Assembly (NCBI GenBank): GCA_016169945.1 | Contig: JADLSH010000389.1 | Location: 62,001 to 126,000 of the forward strand | Direction: 5' to 3' | DNA length: 64,000 nucleotides | Source of the DNA: Trachythela sp. YZ-2020 | Taxonomy: Eukaryota > Cnidaria > Anthozoa > Malacalcyonacea > Clavulariidae | Part shown: positions 36,701-47,065 of the stretch, one piece after another | Layout of the letters: each line of letters starts with the position of its first letter | Numbering within the stretch: position 1 is the first letter of the stretch | Notes under the pieces: generated by a model | Told to the model about the DNA's origin: nothing | The model's database searches: none | The model's input: the letters and a program-made list of their open reading frames with translations, nothing else | Program-made: the position numbers and the translations under genes

Positions 36701-39700
36701 GTTGTATTTCCTGCGGGAGGTGCTGATGTTGTTGTATTTCCTGCGGGATGTGATGCTGTACTGCTTCCTGATGGAGGTAATGTTGTTGTGTTTCCTCCGG
36801 GAGGTGGCGTTGTTGTGTTTCCTGTTGGAGGTGATATTGTGGTGTTTGCTACAAGAGGTGGTGTTGTTGTGTTTCCTGTTGGAGGTGATGTTGTTGTATT
36901 TCCTGAGGGAGGTGATGTTGTTATGTTTCCTGCTGGAGGTGATGTTGTTGTATTTCCTGCGGCAGGTGATGTTGTTATGTTTAGTGCGTTAGGTGATGTT
37001 GTTGTATTTCCTGCGGGATGTGATGCTGTACTGCTTCCTGATGGAGGTAATGTTGTTGTGTTTCCTCCGGGAGGTGGCGTTGTTGTGTTTCCTGTTGGAG
37101 GTGATATTGTGGTGTTTGCTACAAGAGGTGGTGTTGTTGTGTTTCCTGTTGGAGGTGATGTTGTTGTGTTTCCTGAGGGAGGTGATGTTGTTATGTTTAG
37201 TGCGTTAGGTGATTTTGTTGTGTTTCCTGCGGGAGGTGATGTTGTTGTGTTTCTTCCGGGAGGTGACGTTGTTGTGTTTCCTGTTGGAGGTGATATTGTG
37301 GTGTTTGCTACGAGAGGTGATGTTGTTGTGTTTCCTGTTGGAGGTGATGTTGTTGTGGTTACGGCGGGAGGTGTTGTTGTGTTTCTTGCGGGAGGTGATG
37401 TTGTTGTGTTTCCTGCTGGAGCTGAAGTTGTTGTGTTTCCTGAGGGGGGTCGAGTTGTTGTGTTTACTGCCGGAGGTGATGTTGTTGTGTTTCCTGCGGG
37501 AGGTGATGTTGTTTTGTTTCCTCCGGGAGGTGACGTTGTTGTGTTTCCTGTTGGAGGTGATATTGTGGTGTTTGCTACGAGAGGTGATGTTGTTGTGTTT
37601 CCTGTTGGAGGTGCTGATGTTGTGGTTACGGCGGGAGGTGTTGTTGTGTTTCTTGCGGGAGGTGTTGTTGTGTTTCTTGCGGGAGGTGATGTTGTTGTGT
37701 TTCCTGCTGGAGCTGAAGTTGTTATATTTCCTGCGAGGGGTCGAGTTGTTGTGTTTACTGCCGGAGGTGATGTTGTTGTGTTTACTGCGGGAGGTGGTGT
37801 TGTTGTGTTTCCTATGGGACTTGGTGTTGTTGTGTTTCCTGCGGGACGTGGTGTTGTTGTGTTTCCTGCGGGACGTGGTGTTGTTGCGACTGTGAAACTT
37901 ACAATATTAAAAGGAGTAGATCCATTATCCTTTGCTTCAGTAATTGGTTTTTGAATTTCTTGGATTGTCGGCGTCGCCTCAGTAGAATTGAATTTCACAT
38001 CGATATCTGCAACAATACTTCCATTAGAAAATGAAATAATTATGACACCAATAAAGCCACCCTTATTTTGATATAATGGAATTAAGAATATAAGAAATCT
38101 TGCACTCATGTTTCGAAACGCCTCACTGCTAGCGTTCTGTAGATCATGGGTGAAGCGTTCATCAATTGTTATAGCAACTGCGTATGAAACAACCTGTTCT
38201 TGTGGGGATAGCGGAGTTGTTGCAGAAGTTGCTAGTGTAGTTGCTGTAGTGTTTCCTGCCGGATGTGGTGTTGTATTATTGCCTGGGGGAGGTGCTGTTG
38301 TAGTGTTCCCTCCGGGAGGTTCTGCTGTTGTGTTTGCTACAGGCGTCGATGTTGTTTTGTTTCCTGCTGGAGGTGATGTTGTTGTATTTCCTGCGGGAGG
38401 TGCTGATGTTGTGGTTGCGGCGGGAGGTGTTGTTGTATTTCTTGCGTGAGGTGATGTTGTTGTGTTTCCTGCTGGAGCTGAAGTTGTTGTGTTTCCTGAG
38501 GGGGGTCGAGTTGTTGTGTTTACTGCCGGAGGTGATGTTGTTGTGTTTCCTGCGGGAGGTGGTGTTGTTGTGTTTCCTATGGGACTTGGTGTTGTTGTGT
38601 TTCCTGCGGGACGTGGTGTTGTTGTGTTTCCTGCGGGACGTGGTGTTGTTGCGACTGTGAAACTTACAATATTAAAAGGAGTAGATCCATTATCCTTTGC
38701 TTCAGTAATTGGTTTTTGAATTTCTTGGATTGTCGGCGTCGCCTCAGTAGAATTGAATTTCACATCGATATCTGCAACAATACTTCCATTAGAAAATGAA
38801 ATAATTATGACACCAATAAAGCCACCCTTATTTTGATATAATGGAATTAAGAATATAAGAAATCTTGCACTCATGTTTCGAAACGCCTCACTGCTAGCGT
38901 TCTGTAGATCATGGGTGAAGCGTTCATCAATTGTTATAACAACTGCGTATGAAACAACCTGTTCTTGTGGGGATAGCGGAGTTGTTGCAGAAGTTGCTAG
39001 TGTAGTTGCTGTAGTGTTTCCTGCCGGATGTGGTGTTGTATTATTGCCTGGGGGAGGTGCTGTTGTAGTGTTCCCTCCGGGAGGTTCTGCTGTTGTGTTT
39101 GCTGCAGGCGTCGATGTTGTTTTGTTTCCTGCTGGAGGTGATGTTTTTGTATTTCCTGCGGGAGGTGCTGATGTTGTGGTTGCGGCGGGAGGTGTTGTTG
39201 TATTTCTTGCGGGAGGTGATGTTGTTGTGTTTCCTGCTGGAGCTGAAGTTGTTGTGTTTCCTTAGGGGGGTCGAGTTGTTGTGTTTACTGCCGGAGGTGA
39301 TGTTTTTGTGTTTCCTGCGAGAGGTGATGTTGTTGTGTTTCCTATGGGACTTGGTGTTGTTGTGTTTCCTATGGGACGTGGTGTTGTTGTGTTTCCTGCG
39401 GGACGTGGTGTTGTTGTGTTTCCTGCGGGACGTGGTGTTGTTGCGACTGTGAAACTTACAATATTAAAAGGAGTAGATCCATTATCCTTTGCTTCAGTAA
39501 TTGGTTTTTGAATTTCTTGGATTGTCGGCGTCGCCTCAGTAGAATTGAATTTCACATCAATATCTGCAACAATACTTCCATTAGAAAATGAAATAATGAT
39601 GACACCAATAAAGCCACCCTTATTTTGATATAATGGAATTAAGAATATAAGAAATCTTGCACTCATGTTTCGAAACGCCCCACTGCTAACGTTCTGTAGA

Positions 39701-41168
39701 TCAGGGGTGAAGGGTTCATCAATTGTTATAACAACTGCGTATGAAACAACCTGTTCTTGTGGGGATAGCGGAGTTGTTGCAGAAGTTGCTAGTGTAGTTG
39801 CTGTCGTGTTTCCTGCCGGAAGTGGTGTTGTAGTATTGCCTGAGGGAGGTGCTGTTGTAGTGTTCCCTCCGGGAGTGTTTCCTGCTGGAGGTGACGTTGT
39901 TGTGTTTCCTGTTGGAGGTGATGTTGTAGTGTTTCCTGTGGGTGGTGATGTTGTTGTGTTTCCTGCGGGAGGTGATGTTGTTGTGTTTCCTATGGGACGT
40001 GGTGTTGTTGTGTTTCCTGCGGGACGTGGTGTTGTTGTGTTTCCTGCGGGACGTGGTTTTGTTATGTTTACTGCGTTAGGTGATTTTGTTGTGTTTCCTG
40101 CAGGAGGTGATGTTGTTGTGTTTCCTGCTGTAGCTGAAGGTGTTCTATTTCCTGCGGGGGGTCGAGTTGTTGTGTTTACTGCAGGAGGTGATGTTGTTGT
40201 ATTTCCTGCGGGAGGTGCTGATGTTGTGGTTACAGCGGGAGTTGTTGTTGTGTTTCTTGCGGGTATTGCTGTTGTTGCGTTTCCTGCTTGAGGTGCTGTT
40301 GTTGTGTTTCCTGCTGGAAGTGATGTTGTTGTGTTTCGTGTAGGAGTTGGTGTTGTTGTGTTTCCTGCTAAAGTTGATGTTGTTGTGTTTCCTGCTGGAG
40401 GTGGTTTTGTTGTATTTCCCACTCGAAGTATTGTTGTTGTATTTTCTTCGACACACTTTTCTGTAACAATTAAACTTTGAATAGTAAACGGCGTAGATCC
40501 ATTTTCCTTTGCTTCGATAATTGGTTCTTCAATTTTCTCAGCTGTTGTATTGGCTTCGGTTGCATTAAATATTACAGTAATACATGCTGCAATAACTCCC
40601 TTCGAATAGAAGTAAACGTGAATTTCGAGAAAACCAGGTAAATCTTGGTAAAATGGTTCCAAAAAGTCGATGAATCTGTTACTGAAATTTCTGAATGCCG
40701 CACTTTCATTTTTTTTTAGTTCGCAGTTGAATGTTTCGTTAATTGTAATAACTATTTCGTACGTAACAGTGTTCTGATCTGCTGTTACAATGTCATTTCT
40801 GTTTCCACTTTCATCGACACACTTTTCTGCAACTGTTAAACTTTGAATGGTAAACGGCGTAGATCTATTGTCTTTTGATTCGACAATTGGTGCTTCAATT
40901 CCCTTTGCTGTTGTATTCGCTTCTGTTGCGTTGAATATTATATTAATATCTGTTTCAATACTTCCTTTCGAAAACGAGTTAACGAGAATTTGGAGAAAGC
41001 CTGGTAAATCTTGATAAAATGGTTCCAAAAAGCCGATAAATCTATTACTCAAACTTCGGAAGGCCGCACTTTCATGGTTTTTTAATTCGCAGTTGAATGT
41101 CTCGTTAATTGTAATAACAACTTCGTATGTAATAGTGTTCTGACTTGCTGTGGCATTTGCTGTAGTCG
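33730..41168 (-). CDS. Membrane-anchored mucin with seven SEA-like modules (long exon)
   Basis: On the minus strand a TTTTTAG acceptor precedes 41168. An uninterrupted frame of 2,479 codons, apart from one TAA, then runs to a GTGAGT donor at 33729. SEA-like modules lie at about 41130-40830, 40765-40460, 39752-39440, 38966-38655, 38197-37888, 36437-36130 and 34140-33830. They share ITI(D/N)E.F...L, F...(S)xRF..FL.P.YQ...GF and GSI(V/E).DI.V.FN(S/A)TEA. Most carry GSIV, the SEA self-cleavage site (cut between G and S in families such as MUC1); module 2 has GVIA. Thr/Ser/Pro tracts of a GNTTTSPPA-like repeat separate modules 2-7. The chain ends WEIVLVVCLAVV..., a membrane helix at 33795-33730. 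The role is likely cell-surface glycocalyx or epithelial barrier. The signal peptide and first exons are not visible. The exon is intact except for the stop at 39264. Confidence 0.85.
34160..40440 (-). repeat. Mucin Thr/Ser/Pro tandem-repeat tracts (27-bp unit)
   Basis: Five tracts between SEA modules: about 40440-39790, 39430-39000, 38655-38230, 37880-36480 and 36130-34160. The basic unit is 9 residues (GNTTTSPPA and variants GNTTTPPPA, VNTTTRPP, GNTTTSAPA). Nearly every unit has both an N-glycosylation sequon (NTT) and clustered Thr for O-glycans. Larger blocks are themselves duplicated: for example, the sequence around 34961 recurs at 36983, an offset of 2,022 bp. Confidence 0.9.
39262..39264 (-). 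other. In-frame nonsense codon (TAA) in the mucin exon
   Basis: Sibling repeats read CCTGAGGGGGGTCGAG on the plus strand, for example at about 38496, 37440 and 35418. This copy reads CCTTAGGGGGGTCGAG. The change converts a Ser codon (TCA) on the minus strand into TAA. The frame is open on both sides, 390 nt upstream of the in-frame ATG at 38874. Confidence 0.85.
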
Positions 41169-42000
41169 CTAAAAATTGAAATTATGAAATTCACATAAGT
41201 GTAAAATAGAACTACAAAGCAATTCAAATGAAAATCCCCGACAAATAAAATACAATGCTATATTTGAATCAAATTTGCGACAGAATCAGTAGAAAGAAGA
41301 CCACTAAAATGTCGTTACAATTTTGAGAATTAAGGTTATACATATACGTATTAATTTGTATTTAAATTGAATTCAAGAACACTTATTTTGGGAACGTCTA
41401 CACCTTGTGTTAAATATCGACATGAAAATTTCTTCCACAATTATGAACAATAAGACGAAGCCATGTTATCATTGCCACGTTCTAATGCGTTCAATACTTT
41501 CGCGTAAATGTGTATTCGAATTATTAGCCATCGAAAAGTGTGATTCCGCAGGGAATATGTAATCCGTTAACTGTTTTTCGCTAAAACGCTTAGAAAAACG
41601 GATGGTAAATGGATACAAAACGGTTGGGATAAATCGTTTCAACGGTTTACCAAAACGTGAAAACGGTATCCAAAAATAATTTAACGGTATCGAGAAACTG
41701 TAAAAACGGATCGAGGTACCGTTTTAACGGATGGAGACGAACGTTTAAACGGATAGTGCTAACCGTTAATACGAATGGAGCCATAAGACTTAAACGGGTA
41801 GATCAAATGGTTTTAAGAGCTGTGGACGAACTGTCAGTTATACTGTATACAATTTAAATGTAATCGGTCAAACGCGCGTTTTTGGATCCAATGCAACGAA
41901 TTTAATGCTTCCATTTTCCTTCGAATGAACAGAAAATGCATTGGTTTCAAGATCAGCTAATATGCGTAATAATTCATGATTAATAAACAATTAGAGATGT
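41169..42000. other. Intron upstream of the long mucin exon
   Basis: Non-coding on the gene strand. It begins at the minus-strand acceptor and contains the AACGG cluster at 41565-41800. I find no further SEA module or signal-peptide exon before the LINE fragment at 42021, nor elsewhere up to 64 kb, so the 5' exons are either outside the window or too short to recognise. Confidence 0.5.
41565..41800. repeat. Cluster of AACGG / CCGTT motifs
   Basis: About twelve AACGG or CCGTT pentamers in 235 bp, many within AAAACGGAT, TTAACGGTAT or AACGGATGG contexts, irregularly spaced at 10-30 bp. AACGG is the core of animal Myb binding sites. It could equally be a decayed minisatellite. Confidence 0.5.
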
Positions 42001-42020
42001 ATGGCATAGTAATTTAATAC

Positions 42021-42938
42021 TCACTGTCTGTATGAAAAGCTTAGATGGACTGCAAGATGTAGCGATAATAATTTTCGGCTGTGTCTTGATTCGATCTGGT
42101 TTTTCCACGATAATTGTTCGTCAACAATTACACCTAGGCTTTTTGTACACTTTACCCTATTAATATTGGTTTCCCCAATTTTTAATTCTTTGTCTATTCT
42201 TTGTCTAGACCCTATTATCATGTATTCTGTTTTATCTTTATTAAGAGTTAACCTGTTGGCCAGCAGCCACTGATGAACTCTTTCTAAGTCTGCATTTAAT
42301 TTAGTTATGACTTCATCACTTGATCTACCACTTATCGTTAAATTTGTGTCGTCAGCGAGCATAGCAGTATTCGAATGCGAGAGACACCTCGGGAGATCGT
42401 TTATAGAAACTAAAAATAACAACGGTCCCAGATTTGATCCCTGAGGCACTCCGCATCCTATGGTACGTCTACTTGACATGGTTCGTTCTATTTTACACAT
42501 TTGTGTTCTATTGGACAAATACGACTTAAACCATTTTAGGGTACTAGGGCTAGCCCCATACAGATGTAATTTACTGAGAAGTATACCATGATCAACACAA
42601 TCAAAAGTTTTCTTCAGGTCCAAAAATATTACACCATTCAAGCATCCACTGTCCATATTAATTAACCATTTGTTGGTAGCTTGAAGGAGCGATGATTGTG
42701 TTGAGTGGTTCTTTCGGAAACTTGCTTGTTCACTTGTGAATATCTCATTGGACTCCAGATAATCAGACATGCGTTGAAATAAGTTTCTCAAAGATTTTGG
42801 AAATTGCCGAGAGTATTGAAATAAGTCTATAATTAGCGCGCTCAGTCTTGTCTCCCGAGACTGTCGAAGCGATCCCATTTCTGTGGGATCGCTTCGGCCG
42901 ATTTTAACCTCATTAAATCTTATTGAAAGCACACGCAA
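42021..42938 (-). pseudogene. LINE reverse transcriptase fragment (CR1/L2/jockey-like)
   Basis: Minus-strand reverse transcriptase core: FRKNHSTQSSLLQATNKW, VIFLDLKKTFDCVDHGILL (first catalytic Asp), WFKSYLSNRTQ, GCGVPQGSNLGPLLF, the active-site LADDT, WLLANRLTLNKDKTEYMIIG and the SLGVIVDEQLSWK thumb motif. The N-terminal endonuclease is missing. The C-terminal region degenerates after KNQIE, so this is a dead, 5'-truncated copy lying upstream of the mucin exon. It is in the opposite orientation to the LINE at 43.7 kb and differs from it in sequence. Confidence 0.85.
42865..42896. repeat. Perfect 13-bp hairpin
   Basis: CGAAGCGATCCCA and its exact complement are separated by a 6-base loop. 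It falls at the 5' boundary of recognisable LINE similarity and may be a remnant of a small insertion or of the truncation event. Confidence 0.6.
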
Positions 42939-43019
42939 CTTGCCAAGCTTACTGTTTTGCGGAAAGCCGTATAGAGTCCAGAGTTTGATTTATTCAGCAA
43001 AAACAACACTCATAACAAT

Positions 43020-43480
43020 CGCTACGTGTGTCTTAGCAAAGGTAGGATAATAAAAATCAGTTGAAACAATTATTTGCGTGGAAACTGGAAGGAATATTTT
43101 AAATATTGAGTACATTCAAATATTGAAGCTGGGACGATTGGCTCCAAATATATGGTAGTTTTACGTACAGTATACGGCTTTGCGCGAAACAACAAGCTTG
43201 CGTGCGCCTTCAATGAGATAAAGTGAAATGAGACAATTTGGCCGTTAAGGTTAAAATCTGCTGTCAAAACATGTTTATTCACAATTATTTCACGAGTAAA
43301 TTATGGTAGAAACATTTACATGTAAAATTCATAAAAGAATGCGAAAACGGGGTTTCAGGACCTTCGACATTTTACCCTCGACCCTCGGCTTTTCACTCGA
43401 CTACTCGACAATTACCTAGAATCTTATTAAAATATTATATTAATTATATATTAATATTGATATTGATATTAAATGATAAT
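43020..43480. other. No recognised feature
   Basis: AT-rich sequence between the minus-strand LINE fragment and the paralogous segment. The 70-codon minus-strand frame at 43282-43070 matches nothing I know. Confidence 0.4.
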
Positions 43481-43489
43481 TTTTGGCAA

Positions 43490-43550
43490 GTCCGCGATCG
43501 CCAGTCCGCGTCTACCAGTCCGCGTCCGCCAGTCCGCGCCCGCCTTTTAT
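43490..43550 (+). repeat. GC-rich short tandem repeat (CCAGTCCGCGTC-like)
   Basis: Four to five imperfect copies of a 12-13 bp unit (AGTCCGCGATCG, AGTCCGCGTCTACC, AGTCCGCGTCCGCC, AGTCCGCGCCCGCC) in otherwise AT-rich sequence, just before copy B of the paralogous segment. Confidence 0.75.
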
Positions 43551-43685
43551 CTACACCCGTACACTAGGTGCGAAAGTGGAAAATTAGTTGAGAGTTAATT
43601 TAATTTCCTTTTGGGAAAGGTTTTGTATAAAACTGTAATAGTGATGACAATAAGGATAACACCTTTTTACATCCTTATGAAATCC

Positions 43686-44855
43686 AATACCTAAAGATAA
43701 GAGGAAAGCTTTTGAAGACATCAACAGTCGTCCTATTAGTTTACTAAATGTCTTAAGTAAACTACAGGAAAAATCTGCTTACAAGCAAATGACTCACTAC
43801 ATTTCGGAACAAAAAATATTAGTAAGGAATCAATATGCTTATAGAGACAATCACGGTACTGAACAGCACTAATACATCTGGCTGATCACTGCCTTGAAAA
43901 CATGAACAATGGTTTGCTTACTGGTGCCGTTATGTTAGACTTTAGCGCGGCTTTTGACATAGTTGATCATAATTTATTGGTAGCGAAACTTAAATGTTAT
44001 AATTTATCGGACAGTGCTATCAGCTGGATTCATTCGTCAATGGAGCTTATTCGCAACCAATACACGAATCGCGAAATTCGGGCAAAAATCACAGTTAAAG
44101 AAAAACATGTAGCTGTGACTGGATGATCTAAAATATGGGTATTAAAGTATTCAAATGTTCAGTCATGCATTCGTGATTACATACCTCAACAATAAAAACA
44201 CGAATGCATGACTGAACATTTGAATACTTCAATACGCATATTTTAAATCATCCAGTCACAGCTACATGTTTTTCTCTAACTGTGATTTTTGCCCGACTCA
44301 GAACGCGTCATTTGGATGCTCGCCGAATTTCGCGATTCGTGTATAAAGATGGAGTGTGGGGTACCACAGGGCAGCTGTCTTGGTCCGTTGCTTTTTCGCT
44401 TGTTTATTAACGATTTACCATCTGCCTTAACGACATCTGATATCACTTTGTACGCTGATGCTAGTACTCCATTCCAAGCTGCTGAAAGCTCCAGTGTTGT
44501 ATCAGTTAACCTTCAATTAAAATGATTTATCTAATATTGAGGAATACGCATTTCTCGAAAAATCATATGGTCCTCAATGCGGGTAAAACCAAAAGCATGC
44601 TAATTGGAAGCCGGGAGAAAGTAAAAGTTGCACAACCTCTTATCTTACGTATGAACAACAAAAGTATAAATCAACATTCATGTGTAAGATTCCTTGGAGT
44701 TGCAGTTGATAATACCCTAAGTTGGAAGCGAGAATCTCCTCAAAGAATGCTCGAAATGTCTTCGGCTTTTATACAGATTTAAGAAGAACATACCACCAAA
44801 AGTTCTAAAGTCGATTGCGGAAACGTTAACAATATCTAGACTGAACTACTGTTGT
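43686..44855 (+). pseudogene. LINE reverse transcriptase, N-terminal and catalytic parts
   Basis: The plus strand reads FEDINSRPISLLNVLSKLQE, LVRNQYAYRDNHGTEQ and VMLDFSAAFDIVDHNLLVAK. After the MITE at 44063 it reads MECGVPQGSCLGPLLFRLFI, then YADAST where an active enzyme has YADD, then VLNAGKTKSMLIGS and RFLGVAVDNTLSWK, with several frameshifts. The second catalytic Asp is Ala (GCT), and the endonuclease is absent. It is inactive. Confidence 0.85.
44063..44341. mobile_element. MITE with ~130-bp inverted repeats inside the LINE
   Basis: The element starts CACGAATCGCGAAATTCGG and ends in the inverse, flanked by TA at 44061-44062 and 44342-44343. The arms run through CACAGTTAAAGAAAAACATG and AAATGTTCAGTCATGCATTC and almost meet in the middle. 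The right arm has an extra 28 bp near its end. No transposase. It separates the reverse transcriptase fingers from the GVPQGS block. Confidence 0.85.
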
Positions 44856-46003
44856 ACTGTTTGCAGGCCCGTAGCTGGCCCCCTTTTTTTGGGGGGGGGC
44901 ACGTTTCGATGTCTGTCCGCGTTCGTCAAAATATTTTACCTTTTCCGACAGAAATTCTTTCTTTTCCTGTCGACGAGGGGGGATTAAAATTTTTTTTCCG
45001 GAAATCACATACTATTTCCCTAGTAATGTATTACTTAATAGTTTATAGTTTATATATACTGTCATTCACAAAAAGGTTGTCCAGATGAAATATATACTTA
45101 CATATAAATATCGATCACGTGACAACAATTAATATATGCGTCAACTCGAGTGTGATTTTACCATGCGTGTAAGTTGCGCGTTCGATTAGGGTGGCGAGCT
45201 TTCCAACAATGCCAAGACCCTACTCGGACGATTTACGATGGAGAATGGTATATCAACGATTATTTTACCAGAGAAACTATGATGAAATCGCATCACAGTT
45301 ATTTGTTTGCCGAAAAACTGTTTACCGGACGATTAGAACGTTTTTGAACACGGGTGACGTGAAGCATTGCCGTCTTGGCCGGCCATCTGGAAGCGTGACT
45401 TTATTTGAGCATGAAGAATATATTTTAATGGAGTGTATACTTCAAACACCTCAAATACAGCTACATGAAATAGCTAACCACATCTCCAACGCTAGTGGTT
45501 CAGCATTTAGCCCCCAGACATTATGCCGAACTGTCTACAGGCTTGGAATAACGCGCAAGAAGGTCAGTCGTTCTCATTTTTAAACGTTTTATAGAAGCTA
45601 AAATTTACTCAATATTGCATGTGGTTTTATCGTAACCTTAAATATGTTATCCAGCATGTGATAGCCTAAATCGCATAACTATGAATTTAAAGATTGTTGT
45701 TGTTTTCTATTTGCATCTATATACGTATATTTGCTTTTGCAGATAAAACGAATTGCCCTTCAACGAAACGATAATCTCAGGCAACAATTCACAGCCGAAA
45801 TTAGTGTATTTAATCCAAACCAGCTCGTTTTCCTTGACGAAACAGGCATTGTACGTATTAAGCTATACTCTAGCTGTATTGTCACCTTTTGCTAGGCAAG
45901 AGTTTTGACTAATTCAGTTGTACTTTTTGTTAAAGGATAAAAGAATTGCTCGTCAGTATGGATACAGCGCTCGCGGAACACCGCCAGTTGTGAGCGATTA
46001 TTA

Positions 46004-46588
46004 ACAATTATTGGATGAGGCGGAGCAGGATATCGATAATTATTCAGACCAAGGTCAACGTTATCTGCCGAAGCGAAGCTGAGGCGGATAACGTTGACCG
46101 AGGTCTGAATAATTATCGATATCCTGCGTAAGCCGAATTCAATAATTGTTTTATTATTCATTTTGTAACATGCATTGACGAATAGAACAAGCAAATATTG
46201 AAAACAAAGATTTTATTACTGTTCATAAATATCAATACAGAAGAAATATGAGAATATTTCAAAAATACCTCTCTTGCCACACTTTTGTGCTTTTTTTGTG
46301 TTTGCCGAGTCTTTGTTTTCTACTATTTTCTCAATTTCGTCGTTTGAAAACGTTGCGAAACGAGCACTAGCCATTGTAAATATTAAAACTTGAAGACAAA
46401 ACAAACTTCAAAATTTCCCGCTTATTTGTAATTTTATGCGATATACCGCTGGAATATTCCGGGCGCCGTCCAATTATCTCTGCAGATTACTGTTTCCGCT
46501 GAAAAATAGCGCGGGCACCGGCAGATATCGATAATAATTCGCAAGTTTTTAGCCAATAAGTAAACGATAAAACAGTACAATGAATAAT
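46004..46588. mobile_element. Insertion in the left transposase arm with Crypton-type exon
   Basis: The right arm reads continuously GCGATTATAGTTATTCACGG. The left arm has about 585 bp between GCGATTA and TAGTTATTCACGG. The insert starts TTAACAATTATTGGATGAGG and contains an inverted pair (AGGATATCGATAATTATTCA and its inverse, 46028-46130). It carries a short minus-strand exon at 46374-46269. A similar AACAATTATT-CGCC fold-back occurs at 49553-49667. Confidence 0.75.
46269..46374 (-). pseudogene. Isolated first exon of a KIAA1958/Crypton-type ORF
   Basis: The minus strand reads MASARFATFSNDEIEKIVEN then KDSANTKKAQKCGKR and reaches an AG|GTATTT donor at 46269. It has the same form as the start at 2200 (MADKRFSFVKEADVQKV...) and as KIAA1958-like proteins (acidic E-E-I, then NT(K/R)). 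No further exon is present, so it is a leftover in a non-autonomous insertion. Confidence 0.45.
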
Positions 46589-46861
46589 AATAGTTATTCA
46601 CGGTGGGCACCTCATTATTCGGTAATTTCGGCTATATCGAGTGAAGGACTCCTTGCCAGTTGTATATTAAAGAATCCACACGAGAGATTGAACGGGCACT
46701 CGTTTAGTCAGTTTCTCGTCGAACAGCTTTTACCAGCCATGAATCCATTTAATGGGGAAAACCCGCGATCTGTTCTTGTTATGGGTGAGCATTGCATAAT
46801 TTAACTAAATACTGACCTGTGCCCCAAAGGACTTTTGATTTGTATTTTTCATTTATGACTA

Positions 46862-47035
46862 CAGGGTGTCTCAAAAAAACTGCAACCCTTTGAAATCAGA
46901 TATTTTTAGAATTTGCATGATTCAGCACTAATTGATCCCAAGGGTGCGTAAACACAATATACTGTATAGCTACAGTATAACGTGGACAATTAGAACGTAT
47001 TTTCAAATCCCAGGAGCATGATAAGTTGCACAGGT
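46862..47035. mobile_element. Partial IS630-type MITE in the palindrome spacer
   Basis: Begins ACAGGGTGTCTCAAAAAAAC and ends CAAATCCCAGGAGCATGATA then AGTTGCACAGG, matching the MITE family at 1504-1921. It forms most of the spacer between the two transposase arms. Confidence 0.55.
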
Positions 47036-47065
47036 CAGTATTTAGTTAAATTATGCAATGCTCAC

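Larger units (their letters stand above)
45209..46804 (+). pseudogene. IS630/Tc1-type transposase, left arm, truncated and interrupted
   Basis: Spliced structure. Exon 1 (45209-45562) starts MPRPYSDDLRWRMVYQRLF and contains a helix-turn-helix (YDEIASQLFVCRKTVYRTIR) and a GRPSGS linker. Exon 2 (45743-45850) has NPNQLVFLDETGI, the first catalytic Asp. Exon 3 starts at 45936 (DKRIARQYGYSARGTPPVVS), is split at 46003 by an insertion, resumes at about 46589 (SRWAPHYSVISAISSEGLLA) and ends with SVLVMG at a GTGAGC donor, just before the second catalytic Asp. The exon with the rest of the DDE fold is missing. GTCAGT and GTACGT donors and CAG/AAG acceptors support the introns. Confidence 0.8.

Noticed and set aside
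34199..37954. Long plus-strand frames (up to 534 codons) of GGDVVVFPA-like repeats opposite the mucin exon
   Set aside because: They are antisense readings of the 27-bp Thr/Ser/Pro repeat. Because the period is a multiple of three and the codons lack complementary stops, several antisense frames stay open automatically. The minus frame has SEA modules, a membrane helix and splice sites.
41657..41857. 66-codon plus-strand frame
   Set aside because: It overlaps the AACGG cluster, where stops are depleted by composition, and has no domain similarity.
44826..45088. Frames near the left end of the 44864 element
   Set aside because: They translate G-run-rich terminal sequence of the transposon and have no conserved motif.
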